Of a stretch of 64,000 nt of DNA, positions 32,597 through 44,133 are shown in pieces. How positions within the stretch are numbered: the first letter of the stretch is position 1; each line of letters starts with the position of its first letter. Source of the stretch: Oscillospiraceae bacterium (GTDB taxonomy: Bacteria > Bacillota > Clostridia > Oscillospirales > Oscillospiraceae). The translations under genes and the position numbers were made by a program. Below the pieces are notes generated by a model. It searched no databases, was not told the DNA's origin, and saw only the letters and a list, made by a program, of their open reading frames with translations. Where the stretch lies: assembly GCA_902791215.1 (NCBI GenBank), contig CADAUZ010000012.1, positions 1 to 64,000 on the forward strand. The letters are read 5' to 3'.

Positions 32597-32847
32597 AATA
32601 CCTGCACCTCGGCAAGGGCGCGGTTGCCCGCACCGACGAAATTGTGGGGGTATTCGACCTCGACATCACGAGCCAGTCACACCTGACGCGAAAATTTCTC
32701 TCCGCCTGCGAAAAGGCGGGCCAGGTCGAAAACGTCGCCGAGGATATCCCGCGATCGTTTGTGGTGATCGAGGGCGGCGGGAAGAGAAAGCTGGTCCTCA
32801 GCCAGATGAACACCGCAACGCTGCTGAAGAGAAGTGTGGATGGCTAA
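32593..32847 (+). CDS. remB: DUF370 protein, RemB/YaaB type
   Basis: An 84-residue protein of the DUF370/RemA-like family, starting with GTG inside the recF stop (GTGA overlap). The sequence begins MKYLHLGKGAVARTDEIVGVFDLD, and the SFVVIEGGGKRKLVLSQMNTATLLKR end is characteristic. In Bacillus, yaaB lies in this position between recF and gyrB; the related RemA is a DNA-binding regulator of matrix genes. The function here is inferred from family and position only. Confidence 0.88.
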   Translation: MKYLHLGKGAVARTDEIVGVFDLDITSQSHLTRKFLSACEKAGQVENVAEDIPRSFVVIEGGGKRKLVLSQMNTATLLKRSVDG

Positions 32848-32855
32848 GAATAATC

Positions 32856-33380
32856 ATGAACTATCCCCAGAGAAAAATAACCCGTTTGAAATATTGGGAT
32901 TACAGTGAGAACGCAGCATATTTTGTGACGATTTGTACACAGGACAGGGCATGCTTTTTGTCAGATATTACTGTAGGGGCGCTTCATGAAGCGCCCGCAG
33001 CGAAACTGACGAAAGCGGGGATAATCGTTCAAAATGTCATAGAGTCATTGCCTGAAAGATATCCTGATATTAAGATAGATAATTATGTCATTATGCCAAA
33101 TCATGTTCATCTCCTGCTTCAAATCGACAGGGAACGGGCGATTCATGAATCGCCCCTACAAGAAGAGGGAAAACGAGCACTTTTATCTCAGGCGATAGGT
33201 TATCTGAAAATGAACAGCAGTAAAGAAATTCATGCTTTATACCCTGAGAGAAAAGTTTGGCAGCGATCCTATCACGATCATGTCGTTCGTAATGATAATG
33301 ACTATCAGGAAATATGGAATTATATTGATACAAATCCTGCCAAATGGGCAAATGATCGATATGCCCTTCACCAAATGTGA
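32856..33380 (+). CDS. REP-associated tyrosine transposase (RAYT, Y1/HUH family)
   Basis: A 174-residue protein of the IS200-like Y1_Tnp family, RAYT branch. Landmarks are AAYFVTICTQDRACF, the HUH metal-binding motif MPNHVHLLLQ (His83 and His85), and the C-terminal WQRSYHDHVVR...IWNYIDTNPAKWA. Residues 40-48 (VGALHEAPA) and 94-102 (RAIHESPLQ) are encoded by two GTAG-footed REP palindromes lying in the gene. It starts 8 bases after remB and lies between remB and gyrB, where Firmicutes normally have no gene. It is likely intact and is the candidate mobiliser of the REP pairs in this window. Codon use is more AT-rich than its neighbours. Confidence 0.92.
   Translation: MNYPQRKITRLKYWDYSENAAYFVTICTQDRACFLSDITVGALHEAPAAKLTKAGIIVQNVIESLPERYPDIKIDNYVIMPNHVHLLLQIDRERAIHESPLQEEGKRALLSQAIGYLKMNSSKEIHALYPERKVWQRSYHDHVVRNDNDYQEIWNYIDTNPAKWANDRYALHQM
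32973..33159. repeat. REP palindromes embedded in the RAYT gene
   Basis: GTAG plus GGGCGCTTCATGAAGCGCCC (32973-32996), and the inverted GGGCGATTCATGAATCGCCC plus CTAC (33136-33159). The two flank the segment that encodes the HUH motif. Both are read through in frame. Confidence 0.88.
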
Positions 33381-33410
33381 ATAGTTAATAACACTCCTAG
33401 GAGAAATCAT

Positions 33411-35342
<1,932 letters not shown>

Positions 35343-35348
35343 TATGCT

Positions 35349-35488
35349 CTTGCCTCCCCCAGCCGCGCAGCGGCGTTTGGGGGAGGGGGACCGCTTTAGC
35401 GGTGGAAGGGGTTTGTGCGAAGACGGACACCCCTTCAGTCATGGCCTCGCGGGAGATCGGCCATGACAGCTCCCCCTCCGGGGGAGCC
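35349..35488 (+). repeat. Family B element between gyrB and gyrA
   Basis: CTTGCCTCCCCCAGCC, then GGGGGACCGCTTTAGCGGTGGAAGGGG, the core GTCATGGCC...GGCCATGAC (35438-35467), and CTCCCCCTCCGGGGGAGCC. It ends 4 bases before the gyrA ribosome binding site AAGGAGG. Confidence 0.85.
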
Positions 35489-35509
35489 TATAAGGAGGAT
35501 AATATTTGA

Positions 35510-38035
35510 ATGGCACATAAACGAGATTACAAGCCTGAGGACATTGCGTTCCCGAATCAGGTCATTACCGAATCCGAGCTTGTCGGCGAGATGCAGACAA
35601 GCTACATCGACTATGCCATGTCGGTCATTGTCGGACGTGCGCTGCCGGACGTGCGCGACGGTTTAAAACCCGTGCACCGGCGCATTCTCTATACGCTCTA
35701 CGAGGACGGCCTGACCGCCGACAAGCCCTTTAAGAAGTCCGCCACCTGCGTCGGCGACGTGCTGGGCCGTTACCACCCCCACGGCGACGCCTCCGTCTAT
35801 GACGCGATGGTCAGACTCGCCCAGAGCTTTTCCATGCGCGAAATGCTCATCGACGGCCACGGCAACTTCGGCTCCGTCGACGGCGACCCCCCCGCCGCCT
35901 ACCGTTACACCGAGGCGCGGCTGTCGAAGATCTCCAACGAGATGCTGCGCGACATCGACAAGGAGACGGTGGACTGGGACCCCAACTTTGACGAGACCCG
36001 CAAGGAACCCCGCGTGCTGCCGTCCAAGTTCCCAAACCTTCTGGTCAACGGATCAAGCGGCATCGCCGTCGGCATGGCCACCAACATCCCGCCCCACAAT
36101 CTGCGCGAGGTCATCAACGCCTGCGTCGAGGTGCTGGACAATCCCGAGGCCACGCTCTCCGATCTGATGCAGCACATCACCGGCCCGGACTTCCCCACGA
36201 GGGGCATCATCATGGGCCGCAGCGGCATCCGCCAGGCGTATCTCACGGGCCGCGGCAAGATCATCGTAAGAGCCCGCGCCGAGTTTGAAGAGTTCGGCCA
36301 GGGCCGCACCCGCATCATCGTGACAGAGCTTCCCTACCAGGTCAACAAGCGCCAGCTCATCAAGAATATCGCCGACCAGGTGCACGAAAAGCGCCTCGAG
36401 GGCATTTCGGATCTGCGCGACGAGACCGACCGCAACGGCATGCGCATGGTCATTGAGCTAAAGCGCGACGCCAATCCCCAGGTGGTGCTGAACCGGCTCT
36501 TCGCCCAGACCGCCATGCAGTCGAGCTTTTCCATCAACATGCTGGCCCTGGTCAACAACCAGACCCAGCCGCGCATCCTCTCCCTGCGCCACATCCTGGA
36601 CGAGTACCTGGCTTTCCAGGAGGAGATCATTGTCCGGCGCACAAAGTTCGACCTCAGAAAGGCCCAGGAGCGCGCCCACCTCTTGGAGGGCCTGCTCATC
36701 GCCCAGGACAATATCGACGAGGTCATCCACATCATCCGCACAAGCTACGATAACGCCAAGCAGAGACTCATGGAGCGCTTCGGCCTTGACGACGTGCAGG
36801 CCCAGGCCATCTGCGACATGCGCCTGATCGCCCTGCAGGGCCTCAACCGCGAGAAGCTTGAAAACGAGTACAAGGAGCTCGAGGAGCGCATCGCTTATTA
36901 CCAGGAGCTGCTTGCCGATCCCGAGAAGGTCAAGGCGGTACTCAAGGACGAGCTCATCGCCCTCAGAGACAAATACGGCAACGACCGCCTGACCGAGATC
37001 CAGGATGTGGCCGACGAGATCGACATCGAGGATCTTATCGAGGAGGAACAGTGCGTCTACACCCTCACCCACGGCGGCTACATCAAGCGCACGCCCGTGA
37101 GCGAGTACCGCGCCCAGGGCCGCGGCGGCAGGGGCATTCGCGCCATGGCGACGAAGGACGAGGATTATGTGAGCACCGTCTTTACCGCCTCCACCCACGA
37201 CTATATCCTCTTCTTCACCACAAAGGGCCGCGTCTTTATCAAGAAGGGCTACAACATCCCCGAGGCGGGCAGAAGCGCCAAGGGCACCAATATCATCAAC
37301 ATCATCCCCGTGGAGGGCGGCGAGAACCCCGAGAAGGTCAGTGCCATGATAAGGGGCCGCGGCATGGAGGAGGAAAGCTATCTCTTCTTCGTCACCAGAA
37401 ACGGCACCGTCAAGCGTGTCGAGCAGACCGCGCTCCGCAACATCCGCTCCAACGGCCTCAGGGCCATCACGCTCGACGAGGGGGACGAGCTCATCTCCGT
37501 TCTCCCCACCACGGGACATGAGAATATCTTTATCGCCACGAGAAACGGCATGGCCGTCTGCTTTGAGGAGACCGACGTGCGCACCATGGGCCGCATGGCC
37601 GTCGGCGTGCGCGGCATTCGCCTGCGTGACGGTGACTACGTCATCGGCGCGGGCTCCAGCGAGCAGGGCGGCGCCGTGCTCACCGTCACCGAAAGGGGCT
37701 ACGGCAAGCGTACCGCTCTGGAGGAATACGCGGTCAAGGGCCGCGGCGGCATCGGCGTGAAGAACTACAACTGCACCGACAAGACCGGGCTGATTGCTGA
37801 CGTGAAGATCGTGCGCGGGGACGAGGATCTGCTTGTTATCACCGATGACGCAACGATCATCCGCATGGCGGTGGAGCATGTGAGCCTCCTGTCGAGAGCC
37901 ACGCAGGGCGTGCGCATCATGCGCCTTGCGGAAGGCAGCCGCGTCATCTCCATCGAGTGCACCGAAAAGGCCGCTTCCGAGGACGGGACGGCAGAGACAG
38001 CCGAAAGCGAAACCGAAAGCGGAGAAGAAGACTGA
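35510..38035 (+). CDS. gyrA: DNA gyrase subunit A
   Basis: An 841-residue GyrA. The breakage-reunion domain contains the catalytic tyrosine in [12 protein letters not shown]. The C-terminal beta-pinwheel has the GyrA box QGRGGRG, which separates gyrase from topoisomerase IV. In the quinolone-resistance region [10 protein letters not shown], Ala94 occupies the place of E. coli Ser83, while Asp98 (E. coli Asp87) is kept. A short acidic tail ([13 protein letters not shown]) ends the protein. AAGGAGG precedes 35510. Confidence 0.97.
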   Translation: MAHKRDYKPEDIAFPNQVITESELVGEMQTSYIDYAMSVIVGRALPDVRDGLKPVHRRILYTLYEDGLTADKPFKKSATCVGDVLGRYHPHGDASVYDAMVRLAQSFSMREMLIDGHGNFGSVDGDPPAAYRYTEARLSKISNEMLRDIDKETVDWDPNFDETRKEPRVLPSKFPNLLVNGSSGIAVGMATNIPPHNLREVINACVEVLDNPEATLSDLMQHITGPDFPTRGIIMGRSGIRQAYLTGRGKIIVRARAEFEEFGQGRTRIIVTELPYQVNKRQLIKNIADQVHEKRLEGISDLRDETDRNGMRMVIELKRDANPQVVLNRLFAQTAMQSSFSINMLALVNNQTQPRILSLRHILDEYLAFQEEIIVRRTKFDLRKAQERAHLLEGLLIAQDNIDEVIHIIRTSYDNAKQRLMERFGLDDVQAQAICDMRLIALQGLNREKLENEYKELEERIAYYQELLADPEKVKAVLKDELIALRDKYGNDRLTEIQDVADEIDIEDLIEEEQCVYTLTHGGYIKRTPVSEYRAQGRGGRGIRAMATKDEDYVSTVFTASTHDYILFFTTKGRVFIKKGYNIPEAGRSAKGTNIINIIPVEGGENPEKVSAMIRGRGMEEESYLFFVTRNGTVKRVEQTALRNIRSNGLRAITLDEGDELISVLPTTGHENIFIATRNGMAVCFEETDVRTMGRMAVGVRGIRLRDGDYVIGAGSSEQGGAVLTVTERGYGKRTALEEYAVKGRGGIGVKNYNCTDKTGLIADVKIVRGDEDLLVITDDATIIRMAVEHVSLLSRATQGVRIMRLAEGSRVISIECTEKAASEDGTAETAESETESGEED

Positions 38036-38038
38036 TTT

Positions 38039-38158
38039 CAGTTTGGAGTGTGGAGTTAGGAGTTTGGAGTTAAAATGAGTCTGCTTCGCAGACAATTCAA
38101 ATCAGGCCGAAAGACACAATAACTCCACACGCAAAACTCCACACTTCACACTCTCTAT
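38039..38158. repeat. Family S variant (GTGTGGAGT arms) after gyrA
   Basis: Left arm TTTGGAGTGTGGAGTTAGGAG, right arm AACTCCACACTTCACACT; the centre has CTGCTTCGCAG, a small perfect hairpin. It ends just before AAGGAGG of the next gene. Confidence 0.65.
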
Positions 38159-38174
38159 AAGGAGGTGCGCTTGC

Positions 38175-38627
38175 ATGAACAACAACAGGCAGAACAACAA
38201 AAGCTCCGGCATCGTGACCGTCGTGATCCTGGCCGGGGTGCTCCTGTTCAATCTGCTCTCGGCAAGATTCAAGCAGGAGGACATGTCCGTTGTCGTAATC
38301 TCCACGATGGTCGTCGCGTTCATCACGTTCATCGTCGTCGCGCTCTCAAAGGCAAGGGCGGGCAAAAGCGGTGAGAAAAAGAAAGCCGCGGTCGAGCTCC
38401 ACCGCCCCTTCCCCCAGCCCACAGCGGTGAAGTCGAGGCAGCCCGCCCGCGTCCTTCAGCACAAGGATGAGGCGGAGGAGGTCGTCACCTGCGCCCACCA
38501 CACCGGCAGGGAAAAGTATCTCGAACAGGTGGAGGGCTTTTATAAGAATGGCCTCATCGACCGCGCCGAGTATAAGATCCTGCGGGAGAAGTACGAGAAA
38601 ATGGACATCCCGGAGGATTACCATTGA
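38175..38627 (+). CDS. Small membrane protein with SHOCT-like C-terminus
   Basis: A 150-residue protein that I do not recognise as a named family. Two transmembrane helices (VTVVILAGVLLFNLL and VVVISTMVVAFITFIVVAL) are followed by a basic linker. The C-terminal segment YLEQVEGFYKNGLIDRAEYKILREKYEKM has the LxxxGLIxxxEYxxxKxxL pattern of SHOCT domains, which mediate oligomerisation. AAGGAGG precedes 38175. Not associated with a clear pathway. Confidence 0.75.
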   Translation: MNNNRQNNKSSGIVTVVILAGVLLFNLLSARFKQEDMSVVVISTMVVAFITFIVVALSKARAGKSGEKKKAAVELHRPFPQPTAVKSRQPARVLQHKDEAEEVVTCAHHTGREKYLEQVEGFYKNGLIDRAEYKILREKYEKMDIPEDYH

Positions 38628-38738
38628 TTCGATTGCAAACACGTTCGCAATCGAGATTTCTCGCGCTTATCGCACTCGTCGCACGGGAGACGCTCCTCGT
38701 TTGATCGGCGCGAGGGCTCGCAGAGCTCGCCTCAGGGA

Positions 38739-38769
38739 GTTTTTGCCACGGCGGAGCTGTGGCAAAAAC
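38739..38769. terminator. Hairpin before rnhA
   Basis: Perfect stem GTTTTTGCCAC/GTGGCAAAAAC. The T-run is within the 5' arm on the plus strand, so the terminator role is uncertain. The stretch 38628-38790 otherwise holds no gene. Confidence 0.5.
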
Positions 38770-38790
38770 GAATAGAAAAGGAATATTTTC

Positions 38791-39228
38791 ATGAAGACAG
38801 TTGAAATTTATACCGACGGCGCGTGCAGCGGCAACCCCGGGCCGGGCGGCTGGGGGGCCATCCTGCGCTATAACGGCGCGGAAAAATGCATCTCCGGCGG
38901 CGAAGCTATGACCACCAACAACCGCATGGAGCTGACCGCGGTGATCTCTGCCCTGCTGTGCCTGCGGGAAAAATGCGCCGTCGAGCTCTACTCCGACTCC
39001 AAGTATGTCATCGACGCCCTGGAAAAGGGCTGGGCCTGGGGCTGGCGCAAAAAGGGCTGGATCAAGTCCGACAAAAAGCCCGCCCTCAACCCCGATCTCT
39101 GGGAGATGCTCTTAAACCTCACGAGCCAGCACGAGATGCACTATCACTGGGTCAAGGGCCACGCGGACAACGAATACAACAACCGCTGCGACGCCATGGC
39201 GGTAGCCGAGCGGGAAAAATTTCAATAA
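38791..39228 (+). CDS. rnhA: Ribonuclease HI
   Basis: A 145-residue RNase HI that removes RNA from RNA-DNA hybrids. The catalytic acids are in place: [15 protein letters not shown] (Asp9), NNRMELTAV (Glu), YSDSKYV (Asp) and YNNRCDAMA (Asp). The basic protrusion [18 protein letters not shown] identifies the E. coli-like form. GGAAT precedes 38791. Confidence 0.97.
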   Translation: MKTVEIYTDGACSGNPGPGGWGAILRYNGAEKCISGGEAMTTNNRMELTAVISALLCLREKCAVELYSDSKYVIDALEKGWAWGWRKKGWIKSDKKPALNPDLWEMLLNLTSQHEMHYHWVKGHADNEYNNRCDAMAVAEREKFQ

Positions 39229-39236
39229 AAGCAACC

Positions 39237-39347
39237 GTAGGGGCGATTCATGAATCGCCCGGCTGAATAATCTGCTTTCTGCAAATTTGCCCGGGCGAAA
39301 ATAAAATACCAGACCGATACCGCGGGCCGTTCGTGAACGGCCCCTAC
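39237..39347. repeat. REP pair (REPIN) 2, GTAG-footed
   Basis: GTAG plus GGGCGATTCATGAATCGCCC (39241-39260), and GGGCCGTTCGTGAACGGCCC plus CTAC (39324-39347). The left REP immediately follows the rnhA stop. Confidence 0.88.
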
Positions 39348-39377
39348 AGTATATACCGATGTAAAGCGGTGATCCCC

Positions 39378-41120
39378 ATGAACCAACAAATCGACTATTC
39401 CGCCCCGCCGCTGAAAATCTTTGCGCAGTATATCGCGCGGCACCGGGGGCTTTTTGCGCTGGATATGGGCTGCTCGGTGGCGATCGCGCTGGTGGACCTG
39501 CTGTTCCCCTACGTGTCGCGCCTTTCCATGTACAGGCTTTTGCCCGATAAGCGCTACGCCGCCTTCTTCGCGGTCATGGCGGTCATGGCGGCGGCATACG
39601 TTCTCAAGGCCGCGCTCAACTACATTGTCGTGGTCTTCGGCCACCGCATGGGCGTGCTGACCGAGTATGACATGCGCCGCGACCTCTTTACCCACATGCA
39701 GGAGTTGAGCTTCTCCTTCTATGACCGAAACCGCACAGGCGTACTCATGAGCCACATCACCTCCGACCTCTTCGACGTGACGGAGTTGAGCCACCACGGG
39801 CCGGAAAACCTGCTGATCTGCGGCCTGACCTTTTTAGGCTCCATGATCGTCATGCTCACCATCAACTGGAGACTCGCGCTGGCGCTGCTGCTGGTGCTCA
39901 CGGTGTGCATCTGGTTTACCCTCAGCCAGCGCGTGCGCATGCGGCGGGCCAATCTCGAGGTCAAGCGCAAGACCGGCGAGATCTTTGCCGCCATCGAATC
40001 GAGCATCTCCGGCATCCGCACGGCCAAGGCCTTCGCCAACGAGGACACGGAGCTTCATAAATTCGACGACGCAAACGACCTCTTTCGCGGCGCGAAGGTG
40101 GAGTATTACCGCGCCATGGCGGGCTTTCAGAGCGGGATGGAGTTTTCCTCCGGCATCGCCCAGGTGGTGGTCATCGCGGTGGGCGGGCTTCTCATCATGG
40201 GCGGGGAGCTTGACTACGTGGACCTCATTACCTTCTCCCTCTATATCACCACCTTTGTCAATCCCATCCGCCGCCTCAGCCAGTTTTCCGAACAGTACAT
40301 GCAGGGCATGGCGGGCTTCTCCCGCTTTTTGCAGATCATGAACACCAGGCCCGACATCACCGACGCGCCCGACGCCAAAGAGCTCGGAGCGGTGCGCGGC
40401 GAGGTAGAGTACCGGGATGTGAGCTTTGCCTACAATAACGGCCGGGTCATCCTGCGAAACATCAATCTCAATCTCAAGCCCGGCGAGAGCCTGGCCCTGG
40501 TCGGCCCCTCGGGCGGCGGCAAGACCACGCTCTCCAATCTCCTGCCCCGTTTCTACGACGTGACGGAGGGCGCGGTGCTGGTGGACGGACAGGATGTGCG
40601 CAGCGTCACGCAGCAGAGCCTCAGGCGGAACATCGGCGTGATAGCGCAGGAGGTCTTCCTCTTTGCCGATACCATCCGCGAGAACATCCGCTACGGCAGG
40701 CCCGATGCCACCGACGCCGAGATCGAGGAGGCGGCAAAGCGCGCCGAGATCCACGACGAGGTCCTCCGCATGCCGAACGGCTACGACAGCTATATCGGCG
40801 AGCGCGGCGTGATGCTCTCCGGCGGGCAGAAACAGAGGGTCGCCATCGCGCGGGTCTTCCTCAAAAACCCGAAGATTTTGATACTGGACGAGGCCACCTC
40901 GGCCCTCGACACCGTGACCGAGCAGCGCATCCAGGCTTCGCTGGACGAGCTGAGCCGCGGCCGCTCCAGCGTCATCATTGCCCACCGCCTCTCGACCGTG
41001 CGAAACGCGGACAGGATCGCGGTTGTCGAAAACGGCCGCATCGTCGAGACCGGCACGCACGAAGAGCTGATCGCAAAAGACGGCGAATACGCCAAGCTCT
41101 GCAAAGCACAGGCGCTGTAA
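39378..41120 (+). CDS. ABC transporter, fused permease and ATPase (exporter type)
   Basis: A 580-residue half-transporter of the MsbA/LmrA type. Six transmembrane helices occupy residues 1-320, followed by an ATPase domain with Walker A GPSGGGKTTLSNL, Q-loop NIGVIAQEVFLFADT, signature LSGGQKQRVAIARVFLKNPKILILDEATSALDT and His-loop AHRLSTV. It may act as a homodimer. The substrate cannot be inferred. The start at 39378 (MNQQIDYS) is chosen because the upstream open frame lies in the REP sequence. Confidence 0.92.
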   Translation: MNQQIDYSAPPLKIFAQYIARHRGLFALDMGCSVAIALVDLLFPYVSRLSMYRLLPDKRYAAFFAVMAVMAAAYVLKAALNYIVVVFGHRMGVLTEYDMRRDLFTHMQELSFSFYDRNRTGVLMSHITSDLFDVTELSHHGPENLLICGLTFLGSMIVMLTINWRLALALLLVLTVCIWFTLSQRVRMRRANLEVKRKTGEIFAAIESSISGIRTAKAFANEDTELHKFDDANDLFRGAKVEYYRAMAGFQSGMEFSSGIAQVVVIAVGGLLIMGGELDYVDLITFSLYITTFVNPIRRLSQFSEQYMQGMAGFSRFLQIMNTRPDITDAPDAKELGAVRGEVEYRDVSFAYNNGRVILRNINLNLKPGESLALVGPSGGGKTTLSNLLPRFYDVTEGAVLVDGQDVRSVTQQSLRRNIGVIAQEVFLFADTIRENIRYGRPDATDAEIEEAAKRAEIHDEVLRMPNGYDSYIGERGVMLSGGQKQRVAIARVFLKNPKILILDEATSALDTVTEQRIQASLDELSRGRSSVIIAHRLSTVRNADRIAVVENGRIVETGTHEELIAKDGEYAKLCKAQAL

Positions 41121-41124
41121 TTTT

Positions 41125-41266
41125 CTTGCCTCCCCCAGCCGCGTATGCGGCGGTTGGGAGAGGGGGACCGCTTCAGCGGTGGAAGGGGTTTGTGCGGCGA
41201 CGTACAACTCCCTCAGTCATGGCCTCGCGTGGGATCGGCCATGACAGCTCCCTCAGAGAGGGAGCC
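41125..41266 (+). repeat. Family B element before the GNAT gene
   Basis: Same layout as the copy at 35349-35488: CTTGCCTCCCCCAGCC, GCTTCAGCGG hairpin, core GTCATGGCC...GGCCATGAC, CTCCCTCAGAGAGGGAGCC. It ends 4-5 bases before the ribosome binding site. Confidence 0.85.
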
Positions 41267-41285
41267 AAAAAGGAAGGAGATTTAT

Positions 41286-41879
41286 ATGCTCAAGCTTATC
41301 AAGGCCGGGCATCGGGAGATGCAGCGCTATTATCCCGTGCTGGAGACCGATTTTGACTCCGAGGAGCTGATCGGCCGGATCCCCATGCACCTGGGGATCT
41401 CCAACGGCAGCATCGACTTTCTGCTCCTCCGGGACGAGGAAAGCGGCATCGACGCGGGCTACGCCGTCGTGCTGACCAAAAGCCTCTACGGCTATGTGGA
41501 CCTCAAGTACTTTGCCGTCATGCCCTGGTTCCGGGGCCGCGGCTTCGGTATTCAGCTCATGCGGGAGATAAACCGCCGCTATGCCGACTGCCAGGGCATC
41601 ATCGCCGAGCTTACCGAGTTTGACGATCCTGACCCCGACCGGCTCAAAAAGCTGCGCAGGTTCTTCAAGCGCTTCGGGTACGAGGAGATCCGGAGCGACT
41701 ATAGCATCCGGGGCGTGAAGGCCAATCTGCTGGTAAAGCCCGTCCGGGGCAGCACCGATCTCACCCCGGTCGCCCACCGCGTGATCCCGGATCTCTACTC
41801 TCGCTTTCTGTCCGCGGGCAGTCTGTGGCGGATGCTCGACATCCGAAGTGTGCCGGCGGAAACTGAACAGAATATATAA
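41286..41879 (+). CDS. GNAT-family N-acetyltransferase-like protein
   Basis: A 197-residue protein with GNAT-fold features. Around residues 85-105, YFAVMPWFRGRGFGIQLMREI includes the acetyl-CoA pyrophosphate-binding RGRGFG pattern. The middle CQGIIAELTEFDDPDPDRLKKLRRFFKRFGYEEI has the typical late GNAT helix and strand. The substrate is unknown. The C-terminal 50 residues fall outside the fold. The start at 41286 has GGAAGGAG. The next gene has its own promoter. Confidence 0.82.
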   Translation: MLKLIKAGHREMQRYYPVLETDFDSEELIGRIPMHLGISNGSIDFLLLRDEESGIDAGYAVVLTKSLYGYVDLKYFAVMPWFRGRGFGIQLMREINRRYADCQGIIAELTEFDDPDPDRLKKLRRFFKRFGYEEIRSDYSIRGVKANLLVKPVRGSTDLTPVAHRVIPDLYSRFLSAGSLWRMLDIRSVPAETEQNI

Positions 41880-41923
41880 TAATAATTTCACGCACAAAAT
41901 TTGCTTTAATTGGAAAATCCGTA

Positions 41924-41952
41924 TTGAAGTTTCCTCAAAGAGTGTATATAAT
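41924..41952 (+). promoter_or_regulatory. Promoter of the mgsA-like gene
   Basis: TTGAAG (41924-41929), 17-base spacer, TATAAT (41947-41952). Confidence 0.8.
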
Positions 41953-42001
41953 AAAGCGATTGGAACAAAAAAGTCTGATGAATGAGAAACGGAGAATTCG
42001 G

Positions 42002-42406
42002 ATGAACATTGCATTGATGGCACACGACAGAAAAAAAGAACTGATGGTCCAGTTCTGCATCGCCTACTGCGGCATTCTGGCGGAACATTCCCTCTGCGCG
42101 ACGCACGTCACGGGCAAGCTCGTGGCGGAGGCGACGGGCCTGCCCATCACGCTCTATCTCCACGCCGAACAGGGCGGAGCCCAGCAGATCGGGGCGCGCA
42201 TCTCCTTCAACGAGATCGACCTTGTCCTCTTCTTCTGCGACCCCACCAACCCCAAGGGCTTTGACGACATCAACAAGATCGAGCGCCTGTGCGACCAGTA
42301 CCAGATCCCCTTTGCCACGAACGCCGCCACGGCGGAGGTGCTTGTTCAGGGTCTGCGGCGCGGCGACCTCGACTGGCGCAACATCGTCAACCCCCAGAAG
42401 CACTGA
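42002..42406 (+). CDS. mgsA: Methylglyoxal synthase-like protein, catalytic residues altered
   Basis: A 134-residue protein of the MGS-like fold. Matches to MgsA include IALMAHDRKKELM (His near E. coli His19), QQIGARISFNEIDLVLFFCDP and ATNAATAEVLVQGL. Two catalytic positions differ: the E. coli GGDQQ with catalytic Asp71 reads GGAQQ, and His98 appears to be Phe. The phosphate motif GTTG is changed to HVTG. The protein may therefore not convert dihydroxyacetone phosphate to methylglyoxal, and could instead be a regulatory homologue. It has its own promoter; the GGAG site precedes 42002. Confidence 0.75.
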   Translation: MNIALMAHDRKKELMVQFCIAYCGILAEHSLCATHVTGKLVAEATGLPITLYLHAEQGGAQQIGARISFNEIDLVLFFCDPTNPKGFDDINKIERLCDQYQIPFATNAATAEVLVQGLRRGDLDWRNIVNPQKH

Positions 42407-42412
42407 GATATT

Positions 42413-42549
42413 CTTGCCTCCCCCAGCCGCTTGCGGCGGTAGGGGGGAGGTGTCGCGGAGCGACGGAAGGGGTTTGTGTGTCAACGTACACTCCCTCAGT
42501 CATGGCCTCACGTCAGATCGGCCATGACAGCTCCCTCAAAGAGGGAGCC
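42413..42549 (+). repeat. Family B element before hisS
   Basis: Starts CTTGCCTCCCCCAGCC, core GTCATGGCC...GGCCATGAC, ends CTCAAAGAGGGAGCC just before the hisS ribosome binding site. Confidence 0.85.
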
Positions 42550-42570
42550 AACAAGGAAAGGATTTGAAAT

Positions 42571-43926
<1,356 letters not shown>

Positions 43927-43983
43927 CATCTGTGCGGCGCGTCATTGCGCGCCCCTGCATGATGATATACCATGGTATATATT

Positions 43984-44097
43984 GTAGGGGCCGTTCATGA
44001 ACGGCCCGGCAGCAAAGCCTTTGTTTATCGTGTTCGCCCGGGCGCATACGTATATATCATGAGCTGTACCGCCGGGCGATTCATGAATCGCCCCTAC
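43984..44097. repeat. REP pair (REPIN) 3, GTAG-footed
   Basis: GTAG plus GGGCCGTTCATGAACGGCCC (43988-44007), and GGGCGATTCATGAATCGCCC plus CTAC (44074-44097). A GC-rich palindromic fragment and ATATACCATGGTATAT lie just before it (43934-43980). Confidence 0.88.
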
Positions 44098-44133
44098 GTG
44101 TCTAATACAAAACACGAAAAGGATTTGATTACT

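Noticed and set aside
38628-38790. Small gene in the gap before rnhA
   Set aside because: Only a hairpin and no ORF with a ribosome binding site could be found.
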